A DNA stretch of 64,000 bases. It comes from Anderseniella sp963700885. Lineage in GTDB: Bacteria; Pseudomonadota; Alphaproteobacteria; Rhizobiales; Aestuariivirgaceae. Positions 37,263 through 45,982 of the stretch are shown here, in pieces. The stretch is taken from contig CAVOZJ010000038.1 in the NCBI GenBank assembly GCA_963700885.1, positions 372,001-436,000 of the forward strand, in the 5' to 3' direction. Position 1 is the first letter of the stretch. Each line of letters begins with the position of its first letter. The notes below the pieces were generated by a model. It did no database searches. It saw nothing but the letters and a program-made list of their open reading frames with translations, and was not told the DNA's origin. Position numbers and translations under genes: made by a program.

Positions 37263-39227
37263 TTACCAGCCGCCGCCTCCGCCGCCGCCGCCGCCACCGC
37301 CCGAAGAGCCGCCGCCTGAAAATCCGGACGAGGATGATTTTGGCGCCGGCATGGCATTGGTCATGGATTTGCCGATGGACGAAGGCAGGCCGGACATGGT
37401 TTCGCCGATGCGGCCCGGTGAAAAGTTTCCTCCACGATACCAGTGCGGAGAATACGTGGCGGCAGCGGCTGCGCCCGCTGCTGATGCCAGCCAGGCCTGA
37501 AATGCGTTTGACCACGGTTTTTCGAGGCCCAGTGCGACCGCATAGGGCAACACGGTCTCAAAGTGCCGGGGCGACATGGCAGGCGCACCGGCAAGGTTCA
37601 ACCGGTCCTTTTCGGCCAGCTTGATATAGGTTTTCAGTCCGGCAATACCGTCCATCAGCTTTCGGCCCAACGGGGTCGGGGCGCCAAGCAGAAAGAAGAA
37701 CAGGATGTTGATCATGAATATGCCGGCGATAATTACCAGTGTTGTGGGCTGGGTGGTCGAGTCAGCCACTGCGGACATGAAAAGCGGCATGAAATTCACC
37801 ACAAAAAAACCGGCTACAAAATATCGCATCACCGAGCCGATTTTGCCCACCAGGTTTTGTGAACCTGACCTTTTAAGCCCCACGTTGACCGTAACCATGG
37901 TTATGACTGTGGCAATCACGACCAGCAGGATCAAGGGCAGCACAACGTCTGTTCCGCCGCTACTGACCACGATTGTCATGATCACTACCAGCAGCGAAAG
38001 TGCTATGCCGATAAACACATGGGGCAGGTTTCTGATGAAGAACTTGTTGCGGTGTTCAGCGTAGACTGCCGAGCGAAACCCATCGGTAACTGATTTGACT
38101 GCCGAGGTATTTGACCTGTCTATGCGAAACCTGTCCCGGGATGATGAGACCTTGCGCAAAATCACCGCTTCGCCGACAGGCAGGCGTTCGGCGGGTGTAA
38201 CCCCCGTAGGCCTTATTGAGACGTCGCCGTCCAGGTCTTCCAGTTCAACCAGCCCCTTTACGGCAAGGTTGAGCAAGGCAGATGAAAACGCATCATGGCC
38301 GGACAAGCCCTTGTTATCGATATAATGCACCTGGGCCGGAGAGATGCCATCGGGCGCATCCCAACGCGGCACCATGACGCCTGCAGGCGGGTCCCTGCCA
38401 ACCCGCTGCCATGCCCAGAAATAGTAATACCCAATGAGCAGGAAACCCGCCAACCCCAGAATGAAAGCAGAGTTGTCGCGCCAGAACCAGCTTGCCTGCT
38501 GGCTCCTGCTGGGTGGTGCAATACTGCCTTTTGGCATTTTCACCGCAATGGTCAGCCCCTCCCGGGGACGCAGCGGCGCCGTTGTTTCGAATACAACCAT
38601 ATTGCCGCCATTGCCTGTGAATGACCGGGCATTTTTGCCGGTCGCGCCGTGTGGTCCGGTGAAGTAAGACGTGTCCTGTGCCCGGATGCCTGCCGGAAGA
38701 AGAATTTCGGCGCGAGCCTGCCTGATAGGAAAGTCCCAGAATTTGCCGGTAACATTCCAGTACAATTCGTCATGGTCAGAAAAGAAACGTATCTGCCGAT
38801 CGGTCTCATAGGTTATCGTGTAGGTGAACTCGCCCGCGCCGATAAATACGTCCCTGCTGCCAATATAGACGCGGGCTGCCCGGCTGGCCCTGTCAATGCG
38901 AAAGTCGTCCGGTTGACCGTCACGGGTGACAGAAAGTACATCAAAACCAACCTCGTGTTCGCGCCCGTCGGCCCCTTCGAACCGCAACGGGAAGTCGCGA
39001 TAGATACCCCTTTTGATCTGTGCGTTCTCGCCGCGCACCCGGATGGTTTCAATAACCCGCAGTTTTCCGGTTTGAGACACTTCAACCTTCGAATCGAAGT
39101 TGAGGATTTCCTCCCTGGCATGACTGTCACCTGCCATCCAAACGAGGGCAAACATGGCAAATAGCGTAAGGTAGAGGCGGTTAAACTTACCGGTAACAGT
39201 CAGTTCCTCTGGTATTATTCCTGGCAT
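37263..39227 (-). CDS. DUF2207 domain membrane protein
   Basis: A 654-residue protein with a signal peptide (YLTLFAMFALVWMAGDSHA), a large periplasmic beta-rich DUF2207 domain (about 35-255), a membrane helix near FILGLAGFLLIGYYYFW, a cytoplasmic region, and further helices (about 420-540). It ends in a glycine-rich tail (SGGGSSGG, then a Gly run to the terminal W), encoded by repeated GGC triplets (37267-37310). It sits between lemA (14 bases upstream) and the M48 protease, the usual context. Function of DUF2207 is not established; membrane quality control is inference from the neighbours. Confidence 0.92.
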   Translation of the reverse strand: MPGIIPEELTVTGKFNRLYLTLFAMFALVWMAGDSHAREEILNFDSKVEVSQTGKLRVIETIRVRGENAQIKRGIYRDFPLRFEGADGREHEVGFDVLSVTRDGQPDDFRIDRASRAARVYIGSRDVFIGAGEFTYTITYETDRQIRFFSDHDELYWNVTGKFWDFPIRQARAEILLPAGIRAQDTSYFTGPHGATGKNARSFTGNGGNMVVFETTAPLRPREGLTIAVKMPKGSIAPPSRSQQASWFWRDNSAFILGLAGFLLIGYYYFWAWQRVGRDPPAGVMVPRWDAPDGISPAQVHYIDNKGLSGHDAFSSALLNLAVKGLVELEDLDGDVSIRPTGVTPAERLPVGEAVILRKVSSSRDRFRIDRSNTSAVKSVTDGFRSAVYAEHRNKFFIRNLPHVFIGIALSLLVVIMTIVVSSGGTDVVLPLILLVVIATVITMVTVNVGLKRSGSQNLVGKIGSVMRYFVAGFFVVNFMPLFMSAVADSTTQPTTLVIIAGIFMINILFFFLLGAPTPLGRKLMDGIAGLKTYIKLAEKDRLNLAGAPAMSPRHFETVLPYAVALGLEKPWSNAFQAWLASAAGAAAAATYSPHWYRGGNFSPGRIGETMSGLPSSIGKSMTNAMPAPKSSSSGFSGGGSSGGGGGGGGGGGW

Positions 39228-39241
39228 CCTGTCAACAGATC

Positions 39242-39799
39242 CTAAAACTTGACCTCCGGGACTTTCCGGTCACCGGCGTTCTCGACTTCGAAGAATTCTG
39301 CTGTCTGGAAATTGAAATAGTTGGCCACAAAGTTGGACGGGAAACTTTCAACCTTCACATTCAGATCCCGGGCTGCACCGTTGTAATAGCGACGGGACAT
39401 CTGGATCTCGCCCTCGATCTTGTCGAGGGTTTGCTGCAACTGCAGAAAATTTTCGTTTGCCTTGAGATCGGGATAGGCTTCGGCGACCGCCATCAGTTTG
39501 CCAAGTGCCTGGCTCAACAGGCCTTCCGCCACAGCCCGGCCCGCAATGTCGCCTTCCGGCACTGCCTGAACACGGGTGCGCATTTCGGTAACTTCCCGCA
39601 AGGTGTCCTTTTCATGTCCTGCATAACCCTTGATGCTTTCAACTATGTTGGGGATCAGGTCACTGCGGCGCTTGAGTTGCACATCAATGCCACTCCACGC
39701 CTCCTTGACCATTTGCCGGGCCTTGATCAGCCCGTTGTAAATTCCGATGACAAAAAATACGGCGGCACCCAGAATGCCAAGAATAGCGAGCATGGTCAT
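39242..39799 (-). CDS. lemA: LemA family protein
   Basis: A 185-residue protein with one N-terminal membrane helix (LAILGILGAAVFFVIGIY) and a helical bundle with the LemA landmarks AWSGIDVQLKRRSDLIPNIV and LMAVAEAYPDLKANENF. AAGGAG stands eight bases before ATG 39799. It opens the operon with DUF2207 and the M48 protease. LemA proteins are membrane-anchored with the bundle on one face; their exact role is unresolved. Confidence 0.95.
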   Translation of the reverse strand: MTMLAILGILGAAVFFVIGIYNGLIKARQMVKEAWSGIDVQLKRRSDLIPNIVESIKGYAGHEKDTLREVTEMRTRVQAVPEGDIAGRAVAEGLLSQALGKLMAVAEAYPDLKANENFLQLQQTLDKIEGEIQMSRRYYNGAARDLNVKVESFPSNFVANYFNFQTAEFFEVENAGDRKVPEVKF

Positions 39800-39828
39800 G
39801 ATATGATCTCCTTCAGGTGCTGACCGTA

Positions 39829-39865
39829 GAGCAACATGGGTTCACTTGAACCCATAAAGTTGCTC
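39829..39865. other. Bulged hairpin upstream of lemA
   Basis: Outer stem GAGCAAC/GTTGCTC (7 bp) and inner stem ATGGGTTCA/TGAACCCAT (9 bp) around a CT loop, separated on the 3' side by an AAA bulge. It lies in the leader or promoter region of the lemA operon, 30 bases before the lemA start. No T-run follows, so a simple terminator is unlikely. Confidence 0.65.
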
Positions 39866-39880
39866 TCTTGATTTGTAGTC

Positions 39881-39928
39881 GATCAGGTTTATGACAATTG
39901 GTTGAGTCAACCAAATGTCATCCTGATC
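39881..39928 (-). terminator. Long hairpin at the end of the TIGR01620 gene
   Basis: GATCAGG (39881-39887) pairs with CCTGATC (39922-39928), and inside it ATGACA...TGTCAT plus TTGGTTGA/TCAACCAA continue the stem, with a 3-base bulge. It abuts the TAG of the ycjF-like gene, so on the minus strand it begins within the stop codon region. It may end the ycjX-ycjF transcript. Its architecture mirrors the neighbouring hairpin at 39829-39865, in inverted orientation. Confidence 0.55.
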
Positions 39929-41040
39929 TATTCTGATTTCTCCGATTTGTCTTGATTTCCTTGTGCGGCATCACCACCAAACTTCACCACCTCGCGCATG
40001 AAGTCGGACAAGCCGGGTTTGGTCTGTGTCAGGAATGGCAACGGACGGCACAACTCCAGGGCAGCCAGCCCGATGCGGGCAGTGAGGATGCCGTTTACCG
40101 CACCTTCGCCGAAGCGTGCCGACAGTCGCCCGATCAGTCCCTTTCCGATCACCGCACTGATAACGCCGTCAGACAATGCCAGGCCACCGGTTACAGCCAG
40201 ATGCCCGGCCACCATCCGGACAAGGCGCATCGTGCCCAGCGTTCCGGGTCTGCCGCCGTACAGGGTCGCAATTTCCCGCATCATGCGCAGGTTTTGTGCG
40301 CCGACCAGTGCAATATCAAGGGCGGCTGGAGCGATTGCGGTTATTACGCTGACCCGTCTGGCTGCGCGGGCGATAATACGGCTGGCTTCATCATCCAGCG
40401 TGCACAACAGGTCGCGTTCGGCGAGCATTATCCTGTCGGCAGGGTCCATGATTGCCTGTGAATGTTCGGCCAGTTGCGCAAGTCCCCAGCGCATGTCCGG
40501 TCTGCCGCTGTAGATTGATTGAAGGTCTGCAAGTGTGGCTGCTGCTGCCTTTGCATCGTCAGCTGAAATCGCCCGTGCAGCGTCCACCTGCGTCGTTCCC
40601 AGCTTTTTCAACCGCCAGAGCCCGACAACCTCGCGCACGATAATCGCAAAGGCCGAAATCAGGACCAGAGCCAGCAGGCCTGCGCCGATCCAGCCGAGAG
40701 CCGCAGACCGGGTAAACAGGTCTTCGATCAGCCGGGTGGCTGCCAGACCTGCCCACATGCTGGCCAGCCCGGCAATACCCGATAGAATGATTGTGCCCCA
40801 GCGGAACCGCCTGGCGATTGTGTGATCGCGGGCGACTGCCGGTAAAAGGGCTTCATCTGATGGTTCTTCAAACCGGATTTCCGGTGCCGCCATGGCGCGC
40901 GGCTGCCTGCCCCGTGGCCTGGTTTTTCCGGCCCCGGCCTTTGGCCGGGCGGCGCCGGGAGCTGGATCAGGTTCGAATTCCTTTTTTTGCTGGTCAGGGG
41001 TAAGACGGAATGCCTTTGGCCTGCGTGGGTCATCTTTCAT
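39928..41040 (-). CDS. TIGR01620 (YcjF/DUF697) membrane protein
   Basis: A 370-residue protein with a Pro/Lys-rich cytoplasmic N-terminus (1-75), two membrane helices (about 82-135: FRWGTIILSGIAGLASMWAGL and LGWIGAGLLALVLISAFAII), and a C-terminal DUF697 domain with SVITAIAPAALDIALVGAQN. Its ATG overlaps the stop of the ycjX-like gene by four bases (ATGA). The ycjX-ycjF pair is linked to envelope stress in enterobacteria; no psp genes lie here. Confidence 0.9.
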   Translation of the reverse strand: MKDDPRRPKAFRLTPDQQKKEFEPDPAPGAARPKAGAGKTRPRGRQPRAMAAPEIRFEEPSDEALLPAVARDHTIARRFRWGTIILSGIAGLASMWAGLAATRLIEDLFTRSAALGWIGAGLLALVLISAFAIIVREVVGLWRLKKLGTTQVDAARAISADDAKAAAATLADLQSIYSGRPDMRWGLAQLAEHSQAIMDPADRIMLAERDLLCTLDDEASRIIARAARRVSVITAIAPAALDIALVGAQNLRMMREIATLYGGRPGTLGTMRLVRMVAGHLAVTGGLALSDGVISAVIGKGLIGRLSARFGEGAVNGILTARIGLAALELCRPLPFLTQTKPGLSDFMREVVKFGGDAAQGNQDKSEKSE

Positions 41041-42539
41041 AGCAAACGGTCTCCCACGAGGAACTCCAGTGTGCGGTCGAGGCGAATGTGCGGGAACGTG
41101 GCAACAGCGCCGGCCGCGCCATGCGTTTCAAGCGCAGGCGGCCGGAAGCGGATAAACTTCAACTCGCCCTGCAGCGAACCATCCAGCGCAGCAGCGGGGT
41201 CGTCCGGCAGGTCGCCCGGGAAAATGGCTGCTTCCGACGTGCCGTCGAACACCTCTCCGGCCAGTTCTTCGCCCCTGATCGGTATGCCGGCAATACAGTC
41301 AAGGATTTCCCCGGATTGTTTGACGCTCGCCTCGCGGGTTGCGCGTATGGCCGCAATGGCGGCTACATCAATCTGTGCTCCGGCAAATTCCGCCTTTTTT
41401 GCTGCATCAGCAACGATCAGGCCAAGCACCTCCTCCAGTTTGTCATGGCTTGAGTGGTGCAGCAGGTCAGCTTTCGTGGCGGCAAACAGGATGCGGTCGG
41501 CGCGCCTGCCAAAAATTGCCGAGGCCCAGGAATTTGCGCCCTGACGGAAGCATGACAGCACGTCGGTTAGCGCGGCTTTCAGGTCAATTACGGCTTCCGG
41601 GCCGGCATTCAGTGCACTCAAGGTATCCACCAGCACAATTTGCCGGTCGAGGCGTGCAAAGTGATTGTAGAAAAATGGCTCCACGATGCGGCTGACATAT
41701 GCGTCGTACCGGCGCTCCATCAATGCCTGCATGGAACCATCAACTGCAGTCGAGGACGGGTCCAGTTCAAGCGGCGCGAAAGTCAGCAGGGGCGATCCTT
41801 CCAGATCACCCGGCATCAGAAAGCGCCCCGGAGGCAGGGTGGACAGCGATACATCATCCGACCGGCATGAGGCCAGGTAGGTTGTGAACAGCTTTGCGGC
41901 TTTCTGGGCGTCCGGCTCACTGGCCGGGGCTGAAGGATCGAGGGCTGCCAGATGGGCCAGCCACTTCCCGGCAAGCATCCGGCGCGGTTCCCTCGCACTT
42001 GCAGCCAGCGTCGCGGCAGACCATTGTGCATAGGACTGGTTCATCAGGGGCAGGTCGAGCAGCCACTCACCGGGATAGTCGACGATATCGACGTGCAACC
42101 TGGAACGCTGCAGATTGCGTGCAATGAGGCCGGAAGCCTCATACTCGATGGTCAGCCGCAGTTGTGACAGCCTTCTTGTGCTGTTCGGCCAATACCGGTC
42201 GTTGCCGGTTAGAGCTTCGACATGGTCCTCGTAGGCAAACCGCGGCACATCATCATCGGGCTGTGGTTCAAGATAGACCCGGTTGATGCGGCCTTGCGTG
42301 AGACTGGCAAACAACGGCAGGCGCCCACCATGCAACAGGGCGTGGACGAGCGCGGTTATGAACACGGTTTTTCCGGCTCGAGACAGGCCGGTGACACCGA
42401 TGCGCAAGGTTGGCGAGACCATGCCGGCGGCAAAGTCCCTGACACCACCAGCAGCATTGCGCGTCTCATTGATAATGCCTGTCAGAAAAGAACTCATACC
42501 AATGGGTGATCCCCCGGAACTGCCGCGCTCTGCCGCCAT
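41037..42539 (-). CDS. YcjX-like (DUF463) P-loop GTPase
   Basis: A 500-residue cytoplasmic protein with Walker A GLSRAGKT (51-58) and downstream landmarks of DUF463: VDIVDYPGEWLLDLPL (a G3-type DxPG segment) and FFYNHFARLDRQIVLVDTLSALNAG. The family binds GTP and is nearly always followed by the YcjF/TIGR01620 gene, as here with a 4-base overlap. An envelope-stress role is inferred from the enterobacterial pair. Confidence 0.92.
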   Translation of the reverse strand: MAAERGSSGGSPIGMSSFLTGIINETRNAAGGVRDFAAGMVSPTLRIGVTGLSRAGKTVFITALVHALLHGGRLPLFASLTQGRINRVYLEPQPDDDVPRFAYEDHVEALTGNDRYWPNSTRRLSQLRLTIEYEASGLIARNLQRSRLHVDIVDYPGEWLLDLPLMNQSYAQWSAATLAASAREPRRMLAGKWLAHLAALDPSAPASEPDAQKAAKLFTTYLASCRSDDVSLSTLPPGRFLMPGDLEGSPLLTFAPLELDPSSTAVDGSMQALMERRYDAYVSRIVEPFFYNHFARLDRQIVLVDTLSALNAGPEAVIDLKAALTDVLSCFRQGANSWASAIFGRRADRILFAATKADLLHHSSHDKLEEVLGLIVADAAKKAEFAGAQIDVAAIAAIRATREASVKQSGEILDCIAGIPIRGEELAGEVFDGTSEAAIFPGDLPDDPAAALDGSLQGELKFIRFRPPALETHGAAGAVATFPHIRLDRTLEFLVGDRLL

Positions 42540-42652
42540 ATGGTGATTTCGGTGTGTGCAGTCAAATCAGGAAGAATTCCTGATCCTGATTCACGTTAAG
42601 ATGATCAAACAACACTTTGAAAATGTGTAGTTAATTTTGTTTTGACTGATGT

Positions 42653-43174
42653 TCACACGACGTCTCGCGGCTTCCAGAATGCTTTTATTGTCCCTTTGGT
42701 GCGTGGTACGGCAGACCATGTTGCCATGTCATATTCAATATGTGTAATGGCTGATGTAGGGTATTTTTCCGACAAATCTGCCTTGGCGCTCCGGTTTCCG
42801 TGGTCATTGCAGCCATGCAGGACGAAAGCCTGTACACATGGATTGTGTCCGACTACCAGCAGGCAGGAATGGTTGCCGCCATGCATGGCGATGGCGCGTT
42901 CGATCGCCTTTCCATCACCAAAATCATACAGTGTCGAAACCTCGGTTATCGGGAAATCCCTGCCAATCGCCGCAGCGGCCAACCAGGCCGTGTGGCGCGC
43001 GCGAACTGCAGTGGAGGTGAGGCAGGCATTAGGCAAAAGCTTTGCGGACCGGATAAAATTACCCATAATGGGAGCTGTGCGAAGGCCGCGCTTGTTTAGC
43101 GGGCGGTCATGGTCATCCAGGTCAGGGTGATCCCAGTCCGACTTTGCATGACGCATGAGCAGCAAGGTTTTCAT
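42653..43174 (-). CDS. SixA-type histidine phosphatase
   Basis: A 173-residue phosphoglycerate-mutase-fold phosphatase. The catalytic RHA motif appears in LLLMRHAKSDW (R8, H9), and the second conserved histidine lies in VVGHNPCVQAFV. The short length and RHAKSD context fit SixA, which dephosphorylates HPt histidines or phosphotransferase proteins. An HPt protein is encoded at 16358-16726 but a link is speculation. Upstream lies the 15-bp tandem repeat. Confidence 0.9.
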   Translation of the reverse strand: MKTLLLMRHAKSDWDHPDLDDHDRPLNKRGLRTAPIMGNFIRSAKLLPNACLTSTAVRARHTAWLAAAAIGRDFPITEVSTLYDFGDGKAIERAIAMHGGNHSCLLVVGHNPCVQAFVLHGCNDHGNRSAKADLSEKYPTSAITHIEYDMATWSAVPRTKGTIKAFWKPRDVV

Positions 43175-43210
43175 GCCGGCAAGTTGAGCATGTGGTCACG
43201 GTGGCGGCAA

Positions 43211-43270
43211 GAGTGATCTTTGCCAGAGTGATCTTTGCCAGAGTGATCTTTGCCAGAGTGATCTTTGCCA
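43211..43270. repeat. Short tandem repeat, 4 x 15 bp
   Basis: Four exact copies of GAGTGATCTTTGCCA. It lies between the FAS1-like dehydratase stop (43286) and the sixA start (43174), both minus strand, so within 100 bases upstream of sixA. On the minus strand a frame would read (KITLA)n, but that frame has no start context or family. Slipped-strand copy-number changes are plausible. Confidence 0.9.
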
Positions 43271-43285
43271 TTGAGTGCATTCCTC

Positions 43286-44131
43286 TTAGCCCAACGCCGC
43301 ATCCGCTGTCATTGCCAGTTCTCCGCGATGGTTGCAGGCCCACGCGTTGTATTCATTGTCTTTGCCTTTGCGGACATGCAGGGAGAACTGGTGGATATGG
43401 GTCAGGGGACTCAGGGCGCGGAAGGCAAAATTCTTCAGGTGTTTTTCAGGTTGTTGTTTGCAGACAAGATCCATCAGCAAGGTGGCGGTGAGCGGCCCAT
43501 GTACTATCAAACCGTCATAGCCTTCCTCGTTGCGGCAGAAATCCACATCATAGTGAATGCGGTGGCTGTTGAAGGTGACCGCAGAATATCGAAACAACTG
43601 CACCGGCGATGCCGTCAGGGTGCGTGAACTGTCAGCCTGGTGCTTCGGCAGTGCCGGTTCCGGCTGGGCTGTGCCGGGAACAGGCGTGTCGCGGTAGACG
43701 ATTTGATGCTTTTCTGCCATCTCACCGCCCCGGTCTCCGCAAAACTCTTGACCGACGCACACGAACACCAGTTTTCCCGTGCGGCCCAGTTTTTCAACTA
43801 CCGACAGTATGGTCGAGGTTTTCCGGACTGTCTCACCGACGGTGAGTGGCCTCGTTATGTTCAGGTCGCCGGATGCCCACATGCGCCGGGGCAGGGTTAC
43901 CGGCGGCAGAAACTCGCCCAGCGCCCGGTGTCCGTCCCGGCCAATGCCGGACAGGGGCGTGATCTCGGCAAAAAAAGCCCAATGCCAGCCGGGCGGCAAG
44001 GGAGAGTTTTCACGCAGTGACGGTGGTTCGCTGTCAAACGTCGCCGCCACCCTGGCTAGATGATCCGCCGAGATCGTGTCGTGCGATGTACGGCTGCGGC
44101 CAATCCAGTCAGTCAGTGCGGGATCGGTCAT
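43286..44131 (-). CDS. FAS1-like dehydratase (HTD2/mesaconyl-C4-CoA hydratase family)
   Basis: A 281-residue double-hotdog protein. The N-terminal half carries PLPPGWHWAFF and RRMWASGDLNITRPL; the C-terminal half has FRYSAVTFNSHRIHYD, the hydratase motif with the catalytic Asp/His of MaoC-like enzymes, and YDGLIVHGPLTATLL. Family members hydrate or dehydrate 3-hydroxyacyl or mesaconyl CoA thioesters. It overlaps the metA stop by four bases. No acyl-CoA pathway genes are adjacent, so the substrate is open. Confidence 0.88.
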   Translation of the reverse strand: MTDPALTDWIGRSRTSHDTISADHLARVAATFDSEPPSLRENSPLPPGWHWAFFAEITPLSGIGRDGHRALGEFLPPVTLPRRMWASGDLNITRPLTVGETVRKTSTILSVVEKLGRTGKLVFVCVGQEFCGDRGGEMAEKHQIVYRDTPVPGTAQPEPALPKHQADSSRTLTASPVQLFRYSAVTFNSHRIHYDVDFCRNEEGYDGLIVHGPLTATLLMDLVCKQQPEKHLKNFAFRALSPLTHIHQFSLHVRKGKDNEYNAWACNHRGELAMTADAALG

Positions 44132-45045
44132 TGGCCAATCTGGTCCACATCATAAGGCGTGGACTGGTAGACTTCATTCAACCAGTTGCCAAACAACAGG
44201 TGGGCATGGCTGCGCCATCTGTTTTCCGGTGTTCTGGACGGATCATCGCCAGGGAAATAGTTGGGCGGGATATTTATGGGTTTCGCTGCAGCAATATCAC
44301 GATGATATTCTTCTGCCAGGGTGGTGGAGTCATATTCTATGTGGTTGAACATGTACAATGTTCGCCGCGCTGCGTCATTGACCAGACAAAGCCCGGCTTC
44401 GTCTGATTCCATCAGCACCTCAAGTCCCCGGTCAGCAGGTAAATCTGCGCGACGCACTTCTGTCCAGCGCGACACCGGGATTGAAAAATCGTCAGAAAAC
44501 CCTCTCAGGTATGGCGAAGCAGGGTTCAGATTGCGGTGCCTGAACACGCCGAAGGCCTTGGCAACCAGTTCATGCTTCGGCACTCCGTGATAGTGATGCA
44601 ACGCAGCCTGCGCACCCCAGCAAATGTGCAGGGCCGAATGAACATGGTTGTCACACCAGTCGAAAATCTCCTGAAGCTCGGCCCAGTATGTAACGTCCTC
44701 GAAGTCCAGCAATTCAACTGGCGCGCCGGTGATTACAAGGCCATCGAATTTCTGATCGCGCACCTCTTCAAACGTCCGGTAGAAATTCAGCATGTGCTCC
44801 GAAGAGGTCAGTTTCGAAGTGTGATGGGTCATTTTCATGAGCGTCATCTCCACCTGTAACGGAGTAGCTCCGCACAGGCGCGCAAACTGGGTTTCGGTGC
44901 GTTGTTTGTCGGGCATCAGGTTAAGCAGGCCGACACGAAGCGGGCGAATGTCCTGACGCGCCGCCTCGTCGTCATCCATAACCATCACGCCTTCCTTTTC
45001 CAGGGTGGCGCGGGCAGGCAGGTTTGTCGGAATCTTGATGGGCAT
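44128..45045 (-). CDS. metAA: Homoserine O-acetyltransferase (MetA family)
   Basis: A 305-residue MetA enzyme of methionine synthesis. The catalytic triad is visible: C142 in HICWGAQ, and H235 and E237 in FNHIEYD. Residue 111 (TGAPVELL) is Glu, the residue associated with acetyl-CoA use; succinyl-CoA-specific E. coli MetA has Gly there. So O-acetyl-L-homoserine is the likely product. Its stop overlaps the dehydratase start by four bases, an unusual partner. No SAM-II or similar riboswitch was recognised upstream of 45045, where only 29 bases separate it from the ATPase gene. Confidence 0.95.
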   Translation of the reverse strand: MPIKIPTNLPARATLEKEGVMVMDDDEAARQDIRPLRVGLLNLMPDKQRTETQFARLCGATPLQVEMTLMKMTHHTSKLTSSEHMLNFYRTFEEVRDQKFDGLVITGAPVELLDFEDVTYWAELQEIFDWCDNHVHSALHICWGAQAALHHYHGVPKHELVAKAFGVFRHRNLNPASPYLRGFSDDFSIPVSRWTEVRRADLPADRGLEVLMESDEAGLCLVNDAARRTLYMFNHIEYDSTTLAEEYHRDIAAAKPINIPPNYFPGDDPSRTPENRWRSHAHLLFGNWLNEVYQSTPYDVDQIGQ

Positions 45046-45074
45046 GGGGCTGTTCCCGCTTACTGGTTCTTGCT

Positions 45075-45929
45075 TCAGGCTATGGCACGTGCCAGCAGGT
45101 CGAGAAAATCCCTGTCATCCCTGATTAGCGGGATTTCATGCATTTCAACCACATAACCGTGATTTTTGGCAATCTGTTCATAGAGCGGAATACGATGATG
45201 CAACAGCCGCTCAAAACCCCAGACAATAAACTCGTCCGGGTCGACATCGTCATCCCGGTCGATGCCGAATTGTTGCTTGTAGGATTGCCAGGTGTGGTCC
45301 AGGAATGCCGGCTGGTAATACATTGGCTTTGGCATACTGCGGAACCGTTCAACCAGATCTGCGGAATGATCTTCGGTACCGCGAATATACAATAGCAACG
45401 TATTGTCGCTGAGAGCGGTGAGTACCGGGTCAGCCGGGTCGCCCGGGTCAACGATTTCGCAAAGTGATCCGCCGGTATCACAAATAAAGTGCTCATAGGT
45501 ATAAATGTCGCGTGACTTGGCCATGAACAGCGGCACATCCGCCAGTGCCCTGATTTCGGCTTCTCGATGCTGGGCCTGGCGCCGCTGGTATTCGGCAAAC
45601 GGTATGCCGCCCTTGTCCGGGTTGCCCGGTTTGCCGAGGTATGTTGATAACGGATCAAGATTGGCGAAGCTGATGTTGGACGAGATATAGATAAAGTCGG
45701 TCTTGAGCAGTTCACGAAGAAACGGATTTTTCATCGCTTCGCGTTTGAAATTGTCGACGATGTGTTCTCCCATGTAGCGGGTGCCAATGCGGTAATCGAC
45801 CGAGTAATGAAACCAGTCATCCTTGCGCAACAGGTTGGCCAGGGTGGTTTTGCCGACACCCGACATTCCCATGATGGTGACGGCCTTGGACGGCCATTTG
45901 TGCAATTCGTCTACGCTGGAGAATCTCAT
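45075..45929 (-). CDS. P-loop ATPase/kinase, conserved alphaproteobacterial
   Basis: A 284-residue protein with Walker A GMSGVGKTTLA (21-31). Later landmarks are FICDTGGSLCEIV (possible Walker B region), TLLLYIRGT and MYYQPAFLDHTWQSY. It resembles small cytoplasmic ATPases of unknown function in Alphaproteobacteria, perhaps kinases because of the compact fold. It precedes metA by 29 bases on the same strand and may be in its operon. No specific function can be given. Confidence 0.8.
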   Translation of the reverse strand: MRFSSVDELHKWPSKAVTIMGMSGVGKTTLANLLRKDDWFHYSVDYRIGTRYMGEHIVDNFKREAMKNPFLRELLKTDFIYISSNISFANLDPLSTYLGKPGNPDKGGIPFAEYQRRQAQHREAEIRALADVPLFMAKSRDIYTYEHFICDTGGSLCEIVDPGDPADPVLTALSDNTLLLYIRGTEDHSADLVERFRSMPKPMYYQPAFLDHTWQSYKQQFGIDRDDDVDPDEFIVWGFERLLHHRIPLYEQIAKNHGYVVEMHEIPLIRDDRDFLDLLARAIA

Positions 45930-45982
45930 CTGTGTGCTTTGCCCGTTTCGTCTGCAGTCTTGTTAGCGCAAGACGGGGAAAG

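Noticed and set aside
37267..37310. GC-rich triplet run at the end of DUF2207 as an unstable repeat
   Set aside because: It encodes the glycine-rich tail typical of DUF2207 proteins; ordinary for the family.
40965..40985. TTCGAATTCC-like T-loop word suggesting a tRNA
   Set aside because: It lies inside the TIGR01620 coding region and no acceptor or anticodon arm can be folded around it.
43122..43343. Frame with repeated KITLA units over the tandem repeat
   Set aside because: It overlaps the sixA start and the dehydratase end, and the repeat alone explains the periodic protein.
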